A stretch of DNA of 11,071 bases from an uncultured Subdoligranulum sp. (GCF_937890665.1 NZ_CALADU010000015.1:1-11071), one strand, 5' to 3'. Positions 1 through 6,974 are shown, numbered from the stretch's first letter. Notes: a model not told the origin generated them from the letters alone. Numbers and translations: made by a program.

Positions 1-928
1 CCATGATGGACACAGGCTCCGCCACGCCGATGGCATAGGCCAGCTGCACTTCGCACTTTTTGGCCAGTCCCGCAGCCACGATATTCTTGGCAACCCAGCG
101 TGCCGCATAAGCAGCCGAGCGGTCCACTTTACTGGGATCCTTGCCGCTGAACGCACCGCCGCCATGACGCGCATAACCGCCGTAGGTATCCACAATGATC
201 TTACGGCCAGTCAGGCCGGTGTCACCCTGCGGCCCCCCCACCACAAACCGTCCGGTGGGATTGATGTAGTACTTGGTGTTGGCATCCAGCATATCGGCCG
301 GAATGACCTTTTCGATTACTTCCCGCTTGATGTCAGCATGCAGCTGCTCCTGCGAAACTTCCGGACTATGCTGGCTGGAAATAACCACTGCGTCCACCCG
401 CACCGGCTTGCCGTCCTCATATTCCACAGTAACCTGACTCTTTCCGTCGGGGCGCAGATAGCTCAGCAGACCGCTCTTGCGCACTTCCGTCAACCGCTTG
501 GCCAGCTTGTGAGCCAAGCTGATGGGCAGCGGCATCAGTTCCTGCGTTTCGTCGCAGGCATACCCAAACATCATGCCCTGATCGCCCGCACCGGCCACCT
601 CATCGTTGGTGCCCAGAGCAATGTCGGGACTCTGTCCGTCAATGTTAACGATGATGCCGCAGGTATCGCAGTCAAAACCGTATTTGGCACGATCATACCC
701 GATAGAACGGATGACATCCCGTGCCGTCTCTGCAATATCCACATAGCAGCTGGTCGTAATCTCGCCCATGATGTGGACAAGGCCCGTAGAACAAGTGGTT
801 TCACAGGCAACACGAGCGTTGGCATCCTGCTCGAGGATCGCGTCCAGAATGGCATCGGAAATCTGGTCGCAGATTTTGTCGGGATGTCCCTCGGTCACCG
901 ACTCAGAAGTGAAAAGAACTTTGGACAT
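1..928 (-). CDS. metK: S-adenosylmethionine synthetase, N-terminal part (runs off left edge)
   Basis: MetK condenses methionine and ATP to S-adenosylmethionine, the main cytosolic methyl donor, releasing phosphate and pyrophosphate. The reading frame starts at ATG 928-926 and stays open to the window edge. About 309 codons of a family length near 390-400 are visible, so the C-terminus is missing. The N-terminus begins [18 protein letters not shown], with the GHPDK substrate/ATP motif at residues 14-18. The signature hexapeptide GAGDQG (followed by MMFGYA) and the phosphate-binding segment GGGAFSGKD are both present. The last visible residues (GVAEPVSIM) also fit the family. The ribosome binding site AGGGAGG lies just upstream. 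Expression is evidently controlled by the SAM-I riboswitch and terminator between promoter and start, that is, feedback by its own product. No frameshift or missing key residue is seen. Identification is secure. Confidence 0.97.
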   Translation of the reverse strand, partial: MSKVLFTSESVTEGHPDKICDQISDAILDAILEQDANARVACETTCSTGLVHIMGEITTSCYVDIAETARDVIRSIGYDRAKYGFDCDTCGIIVNIDGQSPDIALGTNDEVAGAGDQGMMFGYACDETQELMPLPISLAHKLAKRLTEVRKSGLLSYLRPDGKSQVTVEYEDGKPVRVDAVVISSQHSPEVSQEQLHADIKREVIEKVIPADMLDANTKYYINPTGRFVVGGPQGDTGLTGRKIIVDTYGGYARHGGGAFSGKDPSKVDRSAAYAARWVAKNIVAAGLAKKCEVQLAYAIGVAEPVSIM

Positions 929-980
929 AGTAAAAAGCCTCCCTTAAAAATGGTTAAGCAGAAGCGCAACTGACGAGAAC

Positions 981-1010
981 AAAAAGCGCGCAGCCAAAAG
1001 ACTGCGCGCT
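981..1010 (-). terminator. Intrinsic terminator of the metK SAM riboswitch
   Basis: On the minus strand a 9-bp GC-rich stem (AGCGCGCAG, 1010-1002, pairing with CTGCGCGCT, 993-985) with an 8-nt loop is followed directly by TTTTT. It lies between the riboswitch aptamer and metK, 50-80 bases before the start codon. This is the expected expression platform: SAM binding should favour this hairpin and stop transcription before metK. Confidence 0.9.
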
Positions 1011-1014
1011 GACG

Positions 1015-1109
1015 CTTATCTTTCGGTTCCCCGCAGGATTTGGCACCTTGCACATAGGTGTAGGTTGTCGGGCTTCATAGGGCCTGTTCCCTCTGCCACT
1101 CTTGATAAG
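1015..1109 (-). ncRNA. SAM-I (S-box) riboswitch upstream of metK
   Basis: Read on the minus strand the element begins CTTATCAAGAG and ends GAAAGATAAG, so CTTATC (1109-1104) and GATAAG (1020-1015) form the closing P1 helix. Between them are the conserved S-box blocks: AGAGGGAACAGGCCC, the ATGAAGCCCGACAACC segment, AAGGTGCCAAATCC and GGGGAACCGAAAGATAAG. The position, between a strong promoter and an intrinsic terminator ahead of metK, fits transcriptional attenuation by SAM. Family and ligand follow from the S-box consensus; the switching mechanism is inferred from the adjacent terminator. Confidence 0.95.
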
Positions 1110-1131
1110 TTGCTATTCTGTTGTATGTCGA

Positions 1132-1160
1132 ATTATAGCATATTGCCATTCATTCGTCAA
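1132..1160 (-). promoter_or_regulatory. metK promoter (sigma-A type)
   Basis: On the minus strand, TTGACG (-35, 1160-1155) is followed after a 17-bp spacer by a perfect TATAAT (-10, 1137-1132). Transcription would start near 1125, about 15 bases before the SAM riboswitch. It begins only about 35 bases after the ribU stop codon, and no terminator hairpin is visible between ribU and this promoter. Confidence 0.88.
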
Positions 1161-1194
1161 TAGTCGTTTCTTCGTATTTTTTGCTGTGCATCCC

Positions 1195-1791
1195 TTACCC
1201 GCGGCCATGCAAAATCGGAGAAAGCGGTTTATAGATTAGAAAGCAGAGCACCGCATCGACAAGGCCTTTTACGAAGGTGAACGGCAGGTTAAAGACCAGC
1301 AGGCATTCCAGCAAACCGTCCGTACCGGGCCGAATAGCCTGATAGGCCGCAATGATGTTGTCCATACCGCCGAACATCGCAGCGTACACCGGGTAACTGA
1401 GGAAATAGTTAACCGGTACGCTGACCAACGCCATAACCAGTGCGCCAATCAAGCACGCCACAGCAGCGCCCTGACGCGTTTTATGGAACCGGTAAATTAC
1501 CCCCGCGGTGCCCACAAAAGATGCGCCAATCAAAAAGTTGCATACTTCCCCGATGCCGCCGGTGGAGCCGTGGAAAACCAAGTTAAAGAGATTTTTCACC
1601 AGACATACTACAATGCCATAGACAGGCCCAAGGCTGAAAGAGGCCAACAGGGCAGGCAGCTCCGAAACATCCATCTTCACAAAAGAAGGGATAATCGGCA
1701 GACTGAAGTCCATGAACATCAAAATGGTGGCAACCGCACAAAGCATAGCGGTTACAGTAAGTGCACGGATGTGGTTGTGTGTTTTGGTCAT
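1195..1791 (-). CDS. ribU: Riboflavin ECF transporter, substrate-binding S component RibU
   Basis: RibU is the membrane S component that binds riboflavin and docks on a shared energy-coupling module (EcfT with two ATPases, not in this window). The protein is 198 residues, the usual S-component size, and very hydrophobic with about six membrane segments. The early segment LPIIPSFVKMDVSELPALLA (residues 31-50) matches the P-x-x-x-x-hydrophobic-K-x-D-x-S-x-x-P-A-L signature of riboflavin S components. KNLFNLVFHG (66-75) and GEVCNFLIGA (81-90) follow as expected. The frame extends further upstream to 1980, but that stretch overlaps the FMN riboswitch and terminator. ATG 1791-1789 is chosen because GGGAGGT lies 7 bases before it. 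Control by an FMN riboswitch independently supports riboflavin as substrate. Confidence 0.93.
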   Translation of the reverse strand: MTKTHNHIRALTVTAMLCAVATILMFMDFSLPIIPSFVKMDVSELPALLASFSLGPVYGIVVCLVKNLFNLVFHGSTGGIGEVCNFLIGASFVGTAGVIYRFHKTRQGAAVACLIGALVMALVSVPVNYFLSYPVYAAMFGGMDNIIAAYQAIRPGTDGLLECLLVFNLPFTFVKGLVDAVLCFLIYKPLSPILHGRG

Positions 1792-1798
1792 TGGTAGT

Positions 1799-1805
1799 AC
1801 CTCCC
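1799..1805 (-). promoter_or_regulatory. Ribosome binding site fixing the ribU start
   Basis: GGGAGGT on the minus strand, 7 bases before ATG 1791. It rules out the longer upstream start, which would run back through the riboswitch. Confidence 0.8.
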
Positions 1806-1879
1806 GAAAAAAATGGTTTGCGAAAGCCGGTTTGCGTGATAAAACTGCGGGAGGCTGGTTATGCTTGCTGCCGGCAAAC

Positions 1880-1913
1880 AAAAACGCCCTGTTGCCATAT
1901 ATAGCAACAGGGC
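1880..1913 (-). terminator. Intrinsic terminator of the ribU FMN riboswitch
   Basis: On the minus strand GCCCTGTTGC (1913-1904) pairs with GCAACAGGGC (1895-1886) around an 8-nt loop and is followed by GTTTTTG. It sits between the FMN aptamer and ribU, where the expression platform is expected. FMN binding should favour this hairpin and lower riboflavin uptake. Confidence 0.9.
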
Positions 1914-1940
1914 AAAAAAGCATAGCAAACAGCTTTCCGT

Positions 1941-2068
1941 TTCTTTCATCCGGACTATACCGTCGGCCCCGGATTCTCACCGGATCAACAACTGCTACGC
2001 AGCTGGTCGCGGGCTTGCGGCTTCACGCCGTTTACCGCCGGTGGGGAATTTCACCCCGCCCTGAAACA
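1941..2068 (-). ncRNA. FMN riboswitch (RFN element) upstream of ribU
   Basis: The minus strand reads TTTCAGGGCGGGGTGAAATT, then CCCCACCGGCGGTAAA, AGCCCGCGA, GATCCGGTGAGAATCCGGGG and CCGACGGTATAGTCCGGATG, ending in AAAG. These are the invariant blocks of the RFN element in order. TTTCA (2066-2062) and TGAAA (1948-1944) close the P1 helix. A transcription terminator follows, so control is probably by attenuation. A variable arm between the AGCCCGCGA and GATCCGG blocks is short, which is common. Confidence 0.97.
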
Positions 2069-2084
2069 GACTTTCTACTTGCAT

Positions 2085-2112
2085 AGTATAGCACAGGTTT
2101 TACAAAATGCAA
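2085..2112 (-). promoter_or_regulatory. ribU promoter
   Basis: On the minus strand, TTGCAT (-35, 2112-2107), a 16-bp spacer and TATACT (-10, 2090-2085) place the start near 2078, about 10 bases ahead of the FMN aptamer. It overlaps the oppositely directed mscS promoter. Confidence 0.7.
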
Positions 2113-2128
2113 GGGGGTATGGTATAAT
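2099..2128 (+). promoter_or_regulatory. Promoter of the mscS-like gene
   Basis: TTTACA (-35, 2099-2104), an 18-bp spacer and a perfect TATAAT (-10, 2123-2128) lie 40 bases ahead of ATG 2168. The -35 hexamer sits inside the spacer of the divergent ribU promoter, so the two polymerase sites cannot be filled together. Confidence 0.75.
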
Positions 2129-2167
2129 GTTTTTGTTCCGCACACTCAAACGTATGGAGAATTTGTT

Positions 2168-3223
2168 ATGCAAGAATTTACTTTTAGCCTTTTGCTGGAC
2201 CTGCTGCCCACGGTGCTGCTGCTGTTGGGTTCGCTGGTTTTGCCGATGGTCTACACCAGAATTATTCGCCGCATCCTCGACAGCTTACACGGACATCTGA
2301 CAGAATGGTTGTACATTCTTTTTGACAGTTATGTGCAGCCTACCGCGCTGATTATTCGTACAGTTCTTTTGTATCTGGCCTTGTTGGTTGTCCCATTTAC
2401 GTTTAATACCCCCACCTATCTCAAGGTACTGCAGGTCCTTTTCAACTTGTCGATCACCTTCTTTTTCGGGTTGGGTGCCTGGCGGGCGGCCCCTATGTGC
2501 CGTCTATTGCTGCGCAGCGCCCAGAACAAGCTGGACCTGACCACCAACAATACGATGGCCCGCTTTTTTGAAAATATCTTCCGTGCTTTGGTGGCCATCT
2601 TCACCGGCATCGCCTTATTGGATCGTTTGGGGGTTCCGGTGGCCGGCCTGCTGACTGGCGCCGGGGTTGCCGGCCTTGCTATTTCGCTGGCTGCACAGTC
2701 TACCTTGTCCAATTTGATTGCCGGCATCACCCTTGTCTTGGAGCATCCCTTTGGCATTGGGGATTATGTCATCTTGGGTTCTTCTGAAGGTACTGTGGAA
2801 GATGTTTCCTTCCGTTCCACCCGCATACGTACCACAGACAACGTAGCGGTCACCATCGAGAATTCCAAAGTCTGCTCGGAATACATTCAAAACTGCAACC
2901 AACGCAGCAGTCGTCTGTGGCAGTTCACACTGGGCCTTACCTACGATACGTCCCGAGAGCAGCTTACTCACATTTGCCACGACTTGGCCGAAATGTTGAA
3001 AGCACAGCCTTCCGTTCGTGCCGAAACGGTCACCGTAACGGTAGATAAATTCAACGATTTTAGCATCGATATTCTGGTTCGGCTGTATGTAACCACCTTA
3101 CCGTACGGCGATTTTCTGGAGGAAAAAAGCCGCTTGAATCTGGAAATCATGCAACTGGTCGCCGAAGAGGGATGCAGTTTTGCTTTCCCCACCACTACCA
3201 TCGACATGCCCAATCCGTCTTAA
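2168..3223 (+). CDS. MscS-family small-conductance mechanosensitive channel
   Basis: This is an inner-membrane channel that opens under membrane tension during hypo-osmotic shock and releases small solutes. The 351-residue protein has hydrophobic segments at about 7-28, 57-79, 86-103 and 136-153. A Gly/Ala-rich pore helix follows at about 157-190 (VAGLLTGAGVAGLAISLAAQ, then STLSNLIAGITLV), the hallmark TM3 of MscS. The beta domain follows directly: HPFGIGDYV at 193-201, then GTVEDVSFRSTRIRTTDN at 208-225 and the IENSKV loop, close to the E. coli MscS pattern (GTV...ST..RT.D...I.N). The cytoplasmic alpha/beta domain runs to about 345. ATG 2168 has GGAG 8 bases upstream. The gene is monocistronic, between its own promoter and a strong terminator. 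It is slightly longer than E. coli MscS (286), mainly through extra N-terminal membrane sequence. The exact subfamily is not assigned. Confidence 0.95.
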   Translation: MQEFTFSLLLDLLPTVLLLLGSLVLPMVYTRIIRRILDSLHGHLTEWLYILFDSYVQPTALIIRTVLLYLALLVVPFTFNTPTYLKVLQVLFNLSITFFFGLGAWRAAPMCRLLLRSAQNKLDLTTNNTMARFFENIFRALVAIFTGIALLDRLGVPVAGLLTGAGVAGLAISLAAQSTLSNLIAGITLVLEHPFGIGDYVILGSSEGTVEDVSFRSTRIRTTDNVAVTIENSKVCSEYIQNCNQRSSRLWQFTLGLTYDTSREQLTHICHDLAEMLKAQPSVRAETVTVTVDKFNDFSIDILVRLYVTTLPYGDFLEEKSRLNLEIMQLVAEEGCSFAFPTTTIDMPNPS

Positions 3224-3239
3224 TCTTTTGGCTGCTAAA

Positions 3240-3275
3240 AAATCCCGGCAGATACGTTTGTATCCGCCGGGATTT
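3240..3275. terminator. Bidirectional intrinsic terminator between convergent genes
   Basis: AAATCCCGGC (3240-3249) pairs with GCCGGGATTT (3266-3275), extended inward by GATAC/GTATC with one mismatch and a 4-nt loop. On the plus strand it runs into TTTATTTTAT after mscS. On the minus strand it is followed by TTTTTTAG after the lipoprotein gene. It can therefore end both convergent transcripts. Confidence 0.92.
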
Positions 3276-3292
3276 ATTTTATCGGAAAAGAC

Positions 3293-3784
3293 CTAAGACC
3301 AGCTGCTCTCGCTTTCCAAACCGGGGCGCTGGCAAGTAACGATCATAGAATCCGTGCCGTCCTGCGTAGTAATCACAAAGTCAAAGGTATAAACCGTATC
3401 CAATCGATATTGAAGACCGCCGTCCTCCAACTCCGTCAGCACATAATCCAAATCCGGCTGCGGCATCATCTTGTCGTAGTATAAGTACAGATAGGAGATA
3501 TTCTCTACAAATCGGAGCTCCACTTGATCTTCTGTCACACCATACAGCGTGATTACCGGGACCCCCTGCGTGTTCAAAGCGTCCCGGTTGACCACCTGAT
3601 CGGAGTTTTCTCGGCTTTCTGCATAATCCACATGGTATGTATTAAGTAAGATACAGTTGCTCAGCTGCATCTCAACCCCGGTATTCGGCAGTGTTTCTTG
3701 CCACACCGGCGTGGTATCGATTTTTTGTGAGGCGCAACCGGTCAGCAACAGAAGCACCGGCAAAAAATAGCACCATTTCTTCAT
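3293..3784 (-). CDS. Small predicted lipoprotein of unknown function, last gene of the thiol-ligase operon
   Basis: I do not recognise a family. The 163-residue product starts MKKW, followed by a hydrophobic stretch and a lipobox LLTGC with the acylated cysteine at residue 17. It is therefore expected to be exported and anchored to the outer face of the cytoplasmic membrane. The mature part is beta-rich and acidic, with no obvious catalytic motif. An in-frame ATG at 3799 overlaps the stop of the DinB gene as ATGA. ATG 3784 is preferred because GAGGAG lies 7 bases upstream and it gives a clean signal peptide. It is the fourth gene of the operon, 11 bases after the DinB-like stop, and ends at the bidirectional terminator. 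Its link to the ligases is positional only. Confidence 0.8.
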   Translation of the reverse strand: MKKWCYFLPVLLLLTGCASQKIDTTPVWQETLPNTGVEMQLSNCILLNTYHVDYAESRENSDQVVNRDALNTQGVPVITLYGVTEDQVELRFVENISYLYLYYDKMMPQPDLDYVLTELEDGGLQYRLDTVYTFDFVITTQDGTDSMIVTCQRPGLESESSWS

Positions 3785-3795
3785 GTCTGTTCTCC

Positions 3796-4362
3796 TCATT
3801 GATAAGGGTCATAGGGCGGCCGCGGAAACTTGTCCCCCGGTTGTAAGGTACGCGGACATAAGCCGATCTCTGCCACAATAAAACCCATCAGCATCCCCAG
3901 ATGGAGGTGCAGATGACGATACTGGGACAGAATCAGCGTAAAGCGGGTCCATTCGCAATTTTCTGGCCGCTGCAACAGATCTTCATCGTGCAAAGAGGTC
4001 AAATACAAGGACAGCTTCGCCTTGATGGTGTAAAAATAGTCATCCATCTGACTGCGGTTGAGATGTGCCGCCGGATAGATGTCTAACTCATGCAATTCCG
4101 GTACATGCACCGGCGGTTCCACAAAGTCATTGGCTTTGGGGTTGATAAACCACTGGTCCAGACTGTGCAGCATATGATACAGATGCTGCCACAAAGGTGA
4201 ACCGCCATAGTGCTTATCCCATAATTCGTCCGGAATGCAATCCATCACATTTTGGGTTTCCCAAAGAGCACGGACCGTCATCTCGGTAATTACTGCATGA
4301 TACGATGTTTCCCGCACGCGGTCCGCCCCCTTTTCTTTTGGGGATAGTATGCGTGCCGGCAT
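3796..4362 (-). CDS. DinB-superfamily protein, possible metal-dependent thiol transferase
   Basis: The DinB superfamily is a four-helix-bundle fold that usually binds a metal through three histidines. Characterised members include bacillithiol, mycothiol and glutathione S-transferases and the DinB domain of EgtB. The 188-residue frame shows a helix with WQHLYHMLHSLDQW (residues 58-71; His60, 63, 66) and a later helix with QYRHLHLHLGMLMG (147-160; His150, 152, 154). This is the family layout of one histidine cluster in helix 2 and another near the C-terminus. The start is uncertain. ATG 4362 lies 6 bases after the preceding stop but has no Shine-Dalgarno, so would rely on coupling. GTG 4317 has AGGGGGCGG 5 bases upstream and would give 173 residues. 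Position behind a glutamate-cysteine ligase and an ATP-grasp ligase suggests it acts on or with the thiol they make; that is inference. Confidence 0.8.
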   Translation of the reverse strand: MPARILSPKEKGADRVRETSYHAVITEMTVRALWETQNVMDCIPDELWDKHYGGSPLWQHLYHMLHSLDQWFINPKANDFVEPPVHVPELHELDIYPAAHLNRSQMDDYFYTIKAKLSLYLTSLHDEDLLQRPENCEWTRFTLILSQYRHLHLHLGMLMGFIVAEIGLCPRTLQPGDKFPRPPYDPYQ

Positions 4363-4368
4363 CTGGGA

Positions 4369-5703
4369 TTATTCGGTTACCAGCAAAGTAGGCAATGTTT
4401 TTTCGCTGTATTGGCTGGAAATGATGGGACTGAGCGACACACGGGAATAGATGCCCTGCGCCATCCCGTCGTAGACATAGACCCCCGTCAGGTTATAGTA
4501 TCGGTTTTTCCCAAAGGCTCCCTGTAATCCTATACCATAGTTTTCCGTTACATAGGGAAAATAAAATTCCTGCAACAGATACCCTTGCCTGGGTGTATTT
4601 TGCACAATCTGTTCCCACTCTTCCTGTGTGCACTCCACACCCGCATGGACCCCACGGGAAGCGTACGAGTCCAACGGCTTTAGGATCCAACCATCTTTGT
4701 TAGCCAAAATGCGGGGCACGTCGCTTTCCTCAAGAGCTTTGGTCAATGGCACATGCGCCTCCACAAAAGCCCGCTCCTCCGCCGTCAGCATCTGCTGGGT
4801 CAGCGGCTCATGCAAAACGCGGAAAATGGTCTTGTTGTGTACCAGTTGGGTATGAAAATCCCCTACCAGAAGCACCGCATCCTCCCGCACAGCTGCCAAC
4901 AGTGCACCGCATTCATTATACCGCTCTAAAATGTCACTGGTAACAGCCCGTCGATAAATCGCATCGATCTTATGTCCTCCGGGACCGTATAAGACTTTCT
5001 CATCGGCGTCGTAGCGAAGGTCTCGCACATCACAGATTTCCGCCGGGACGTCATTCCGAATAAAATAGCCCTGAAAAACTTCAAATTCATTGACGCTGGC
5101 GCAGTCCATAAAATCCACAATAGCCACATACGGCTTTTGCTCCGTATGACGCGCACGGGCATACACCGCACACAACGTTTTGACCCAACTTTCAAACAAT
5201 TCGCAGGTCCGTGTTGCGTGCGTGTCACAGAATTGCCGGTAAACAGTGGAAAGGCGCTGTGCCAAATTGAGTTCCCGGTCCTCGTTCATCGCACTGGTTC
5301 CATCGGTGTTAAACTCACAATATTTATAGGCACCAGTCTCCTCGTTATAGAAAAAATCGATCCGCGCCATCGGCAGCAAAGAAATATCCGGGTTAGCTCG
5401 CAAAATCAATTCTTCCGTTACGGCATCAAAACCAAACAAAGCGCGGTATGCCGGGTCCCGGTAATAGGCGTGCATCACTTTTCCGAGAATACCATAGAGC
5501 GTCTGAATATCCGCTTCAAACTGCGCAAAAATCTTTTCGGTAAACAATTTGGGTTGATAGCAGGTCCGCACATATTCACCATGGTGGATGGCTGTGGACG
5601 CTTTCATATATTCGGTTATCTCATCAAATTCGCGCTGCAGACGAGCCGGGTCCGATGCAGCCGCTTCGAGATACGCCTGATTCAGTTGCTGTAATTCAGT
5701 CAT
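4369..5703 (-). CDS. ATP-grasp-type ligase, glutathionylspermidine-synthase-like, partner of glutamate-cysteine ligase
   Basis: This is probably an ATP-dependent carboxylate-amine ligase extending a gamma-glutamyl product. The 444-residue protein has RIDFFYNEETGAYKYCEFNT (114-133) followed by DGTSAMNEDREL, resembling the acidic substrate/metal region of glutathionylspermidine-synthase-type or circularly permuted ATP-grasp proteins. HNKTIFRVLHE is at 289-299. A nucleotide-binding lysine segment WILKPLDSYASRGVHAG is at 339-355, and the strand YLLQEF at 375-380. A C-terminal block GVYVYDGMAQGIYSRVS at 407-423 matches the 'hydrophobic-V-x-G-x-A-x-G-x-x-x-R-x-S' end of that group. It is not a GshB or GshF by eye. 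ATG 5703 is chosen over ATG 5742. It overlaps the upstream stop by only 8 bases, with GGAAGAAG upstream, which suggests translational coupling. The ATP-grasp assignment is moderately sure; the substrate is unknown. Confidence 0.75.
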   Translation of the reverse strand: MTELQQLNQAYLEAAASDPARLQREFDEITEYMKASTAIHHGEYVRTCYQPKLFTEKIFAQFEADIQTLYGILGKVMHAYYRDPAYRALFGFDAVTEELILRANPDISLLPMARIDFFYNEETGAYKYCEFNTDGTSAMNEDRELNLAQRLSTVYRQFCDTHATRTCELFESWVKTLCAVYARARHTEQKPYVAIVDFMDCASVNEFEVFQGYFIRNDVPAEICDVRDLRYDADEKVLYGPGGHKIDAIYRRAVTSDILERYNECGALLAAVREDAVLLVGDFHTQLVHNKTIFRVLHEPLTQQMLTAEERAFVEAHVPLTKALEESDVPRILANKDGWILKPLDSYASRGVHAGVECTQEEWEQIVQNTPRQGYLLQEFYFPYVTENYGIGLQGAFGKNRYYNLTGVYVYDGMAQGIYSRVSLSPIISSQYSEKTLPTLLVTE

Positions 5704-6928
5704 TTTCGGATTCTTCTTCCCGTATGGTTTTTTTGGTGGCAATCAGCTTTGCAAACGGCTCCAATAGGGCTCGTTCTTCTTGGGAAGGCGTGCGGCTTCT
5801 GGCTTGCAACAACAGCCACGCCAGCTCCTTACCGATGGGTTTTCCGTACACCCATGCATTATACCCATCTTTGCATACGGCCACCTTTGCATTGGCAATA
5901 TCGCCCGTTGTGGCGCCGTCATAATGGCGCAGAATATTTTGCAGCGCCGCCTGACTGCCGAAGATCGTTTTCACTAGCTGCGCATAGGCTGCAATATATT
6001 TGGGCGGCATACAATCGGCCCCGCGAATTTCCAGATAGCTTTTTAGGCGTGCATCAAAGAAAAACATAGACAGTACATGTTCCACTTCTTTTTTCAAGAG
6101 ATGGCTGCCGTAAATTTCCTGTGCATTCTTACGCCCCACGGCCTTGGTACGGTTCCCTTTCAGTGCCACAATCAAAGGCCGCGTAAGCACGGTCTGCGCA
6201 TACTGTGCAAACCCAAAGTCCGGGTCCATCAGGTGGGGCGGCACACCGCATCGGTCCAAATCAACATCCTGCCAAATCCGTGTCCGTACACTATAAGCAT
6301 TGTTTCGATTGCCTTGGTACCGCACCGCATTGTCGCTCAACAACGCAAAGAAAGGGGTCAACAGGCAAGCCACCCTCATTTTTTGTACAAAGTCTCGTTC
6401 ACTATAATAGTCAACAGACAGTTGTGTAGATGCCGTAGCCCGCATCATTTGAATACCGCAAGCACCAGTATTTTTGAAATAGCGATCCATCGCTTCATAG
6501 CGCTGCTTGGGAATCAAGGGCAGTTCTTCCGCCCGCCGGGTCGGGTGATAACTAACCGTCCACGCCCGCAATCCGCGCGCTGCCAGTGTCATACTCAACT
6601 GGAGGTAGAACTGGTTGTAAATATCCATAATTTTGAGCACAGTAGCCTGCGGGACCACACTGATCTCCACCTGACAGGCCGGTTCCAGCGAGACACTGTA
6701 CCACTCTGTTACATATCCCATGTATTCCCCATCAATCAAGATGGGGGTATCATAGGGCTGCTGCATCTGCTGCATCACGCTTTGCACTTCAGCAAAGGTG
6801 ACCGCCTCGCCTCCTGCATGGGTAACAAAGTGTTCTACTTCCAACCCCAGCGTCAATTTTCCTTCGCTTTTGCACCCCTGCTGAAAGTACTCGACTAAGA
6901 CCTTCTTCTGTTCATCCAATTTCGACAT
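5696..6928 (-). CDS. Glutamate-cysteine ligase, plant/alphaproteobacterial (GCS2) type
   Basis: This enzyme is predicted to make gamma-glutamylcysteine from glutamate, cysteine and ATP in the cytosol. The 410-residue protein carries the GCS2 landmarks in order. GLEVEH (28-33) is the metal/glutamate site. LEPACQVEIS (81-90) corresponds to the 'E-P-x-x-Q-x-E-L-S' strand. MMRATASTQLSVDYYSERD (161-179) resembles the plant 'QVNLDxSSExD' segment. RTRIWQDVDLDRCGV (215-229) and DFGFAQY (237-243) follow, then YLEIRGADCMPP (298-309), matching the plant 'RYLEMRGADGGP' motif. ATG 6928 follows AGGAG 9 bases upstream; a longer frame to 7015 crosses the promoter and is rejected. It is the first gene of a four-gene operon. 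The plant-type form as a stand-alone gene is notable, because Firmicutes with glutathione usually carry fused GshF. An EgtA-like role is the main alternative. Confidence 0.88.
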   Translation of the reverse strand: MSKLDEQKKVLVEYFQQGCKSEGKLTLGLEVEHFVTHAGGEAVTFAEVQSVMQQMQQPYDTPILIDGEYMGYVTEWYSVSLEPACQVEISVVPQATVLKIMDIYNQFYLQLSMTLAARGLRAWTVSYHPTRRAEELPLIPKQRYEAMDRYFKNTGACGIQMMRATASTQLSVDYYSERDFVQKMRVACLLTPFFALLSDNAVRYQGNRNNAYSVRTRIWQDVDLDRCGVPPHLMDPDFGFAQYAQTVLTRPLIVALKGNRTKAVGRKNAQEIYGSHLLKKEVEHVLSMFFFDARLKSYLEIRGADCMPPKYIAAYAQLVKTIFGSQAALQNILRHYDGATTGDIANAKVAVCKDGYNAWVYGKPIGKELAWLLLQARSRTPSQEERALLEPFAKLIATKKTIREEESEND

Positions 6929-6974
6929 AGATGATACTCCTGCCGGTTTAACATTCTTATTTTTCAGTTTCCCT

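Noticed and set aside
164..973. Long plus-strand open frame opposite metK
   Set aside because: It is antisense to a clear metK reading frame; its product has no family features and no ribosome binding site.
1792..1980. N-terminal extension of RibU upstream of ATG 1791
   Set aside because: The extra 63 codons run through the terminator hairpin and into the FMN aptamer, and a good ribosome binding site precedes ATG 1791.
3634..3643. GGTATGTATT, identical to one arm of the TetR operator palindrome
   Set aside because: It lies inside the lipoprotein gene, encodes part of LNTYH on the other strand, and lacks the matching left arm at the 7-3-7 spacing. Probably chance.
6077..6898. 273-codon plus-strand open frame opposite the glutamate-cysteine ligase gene
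   Set aside because: It is a shadow of the minus-strand gene, whose motifs are unmistakable. No promoter or Shine-Dalgarno supports it.
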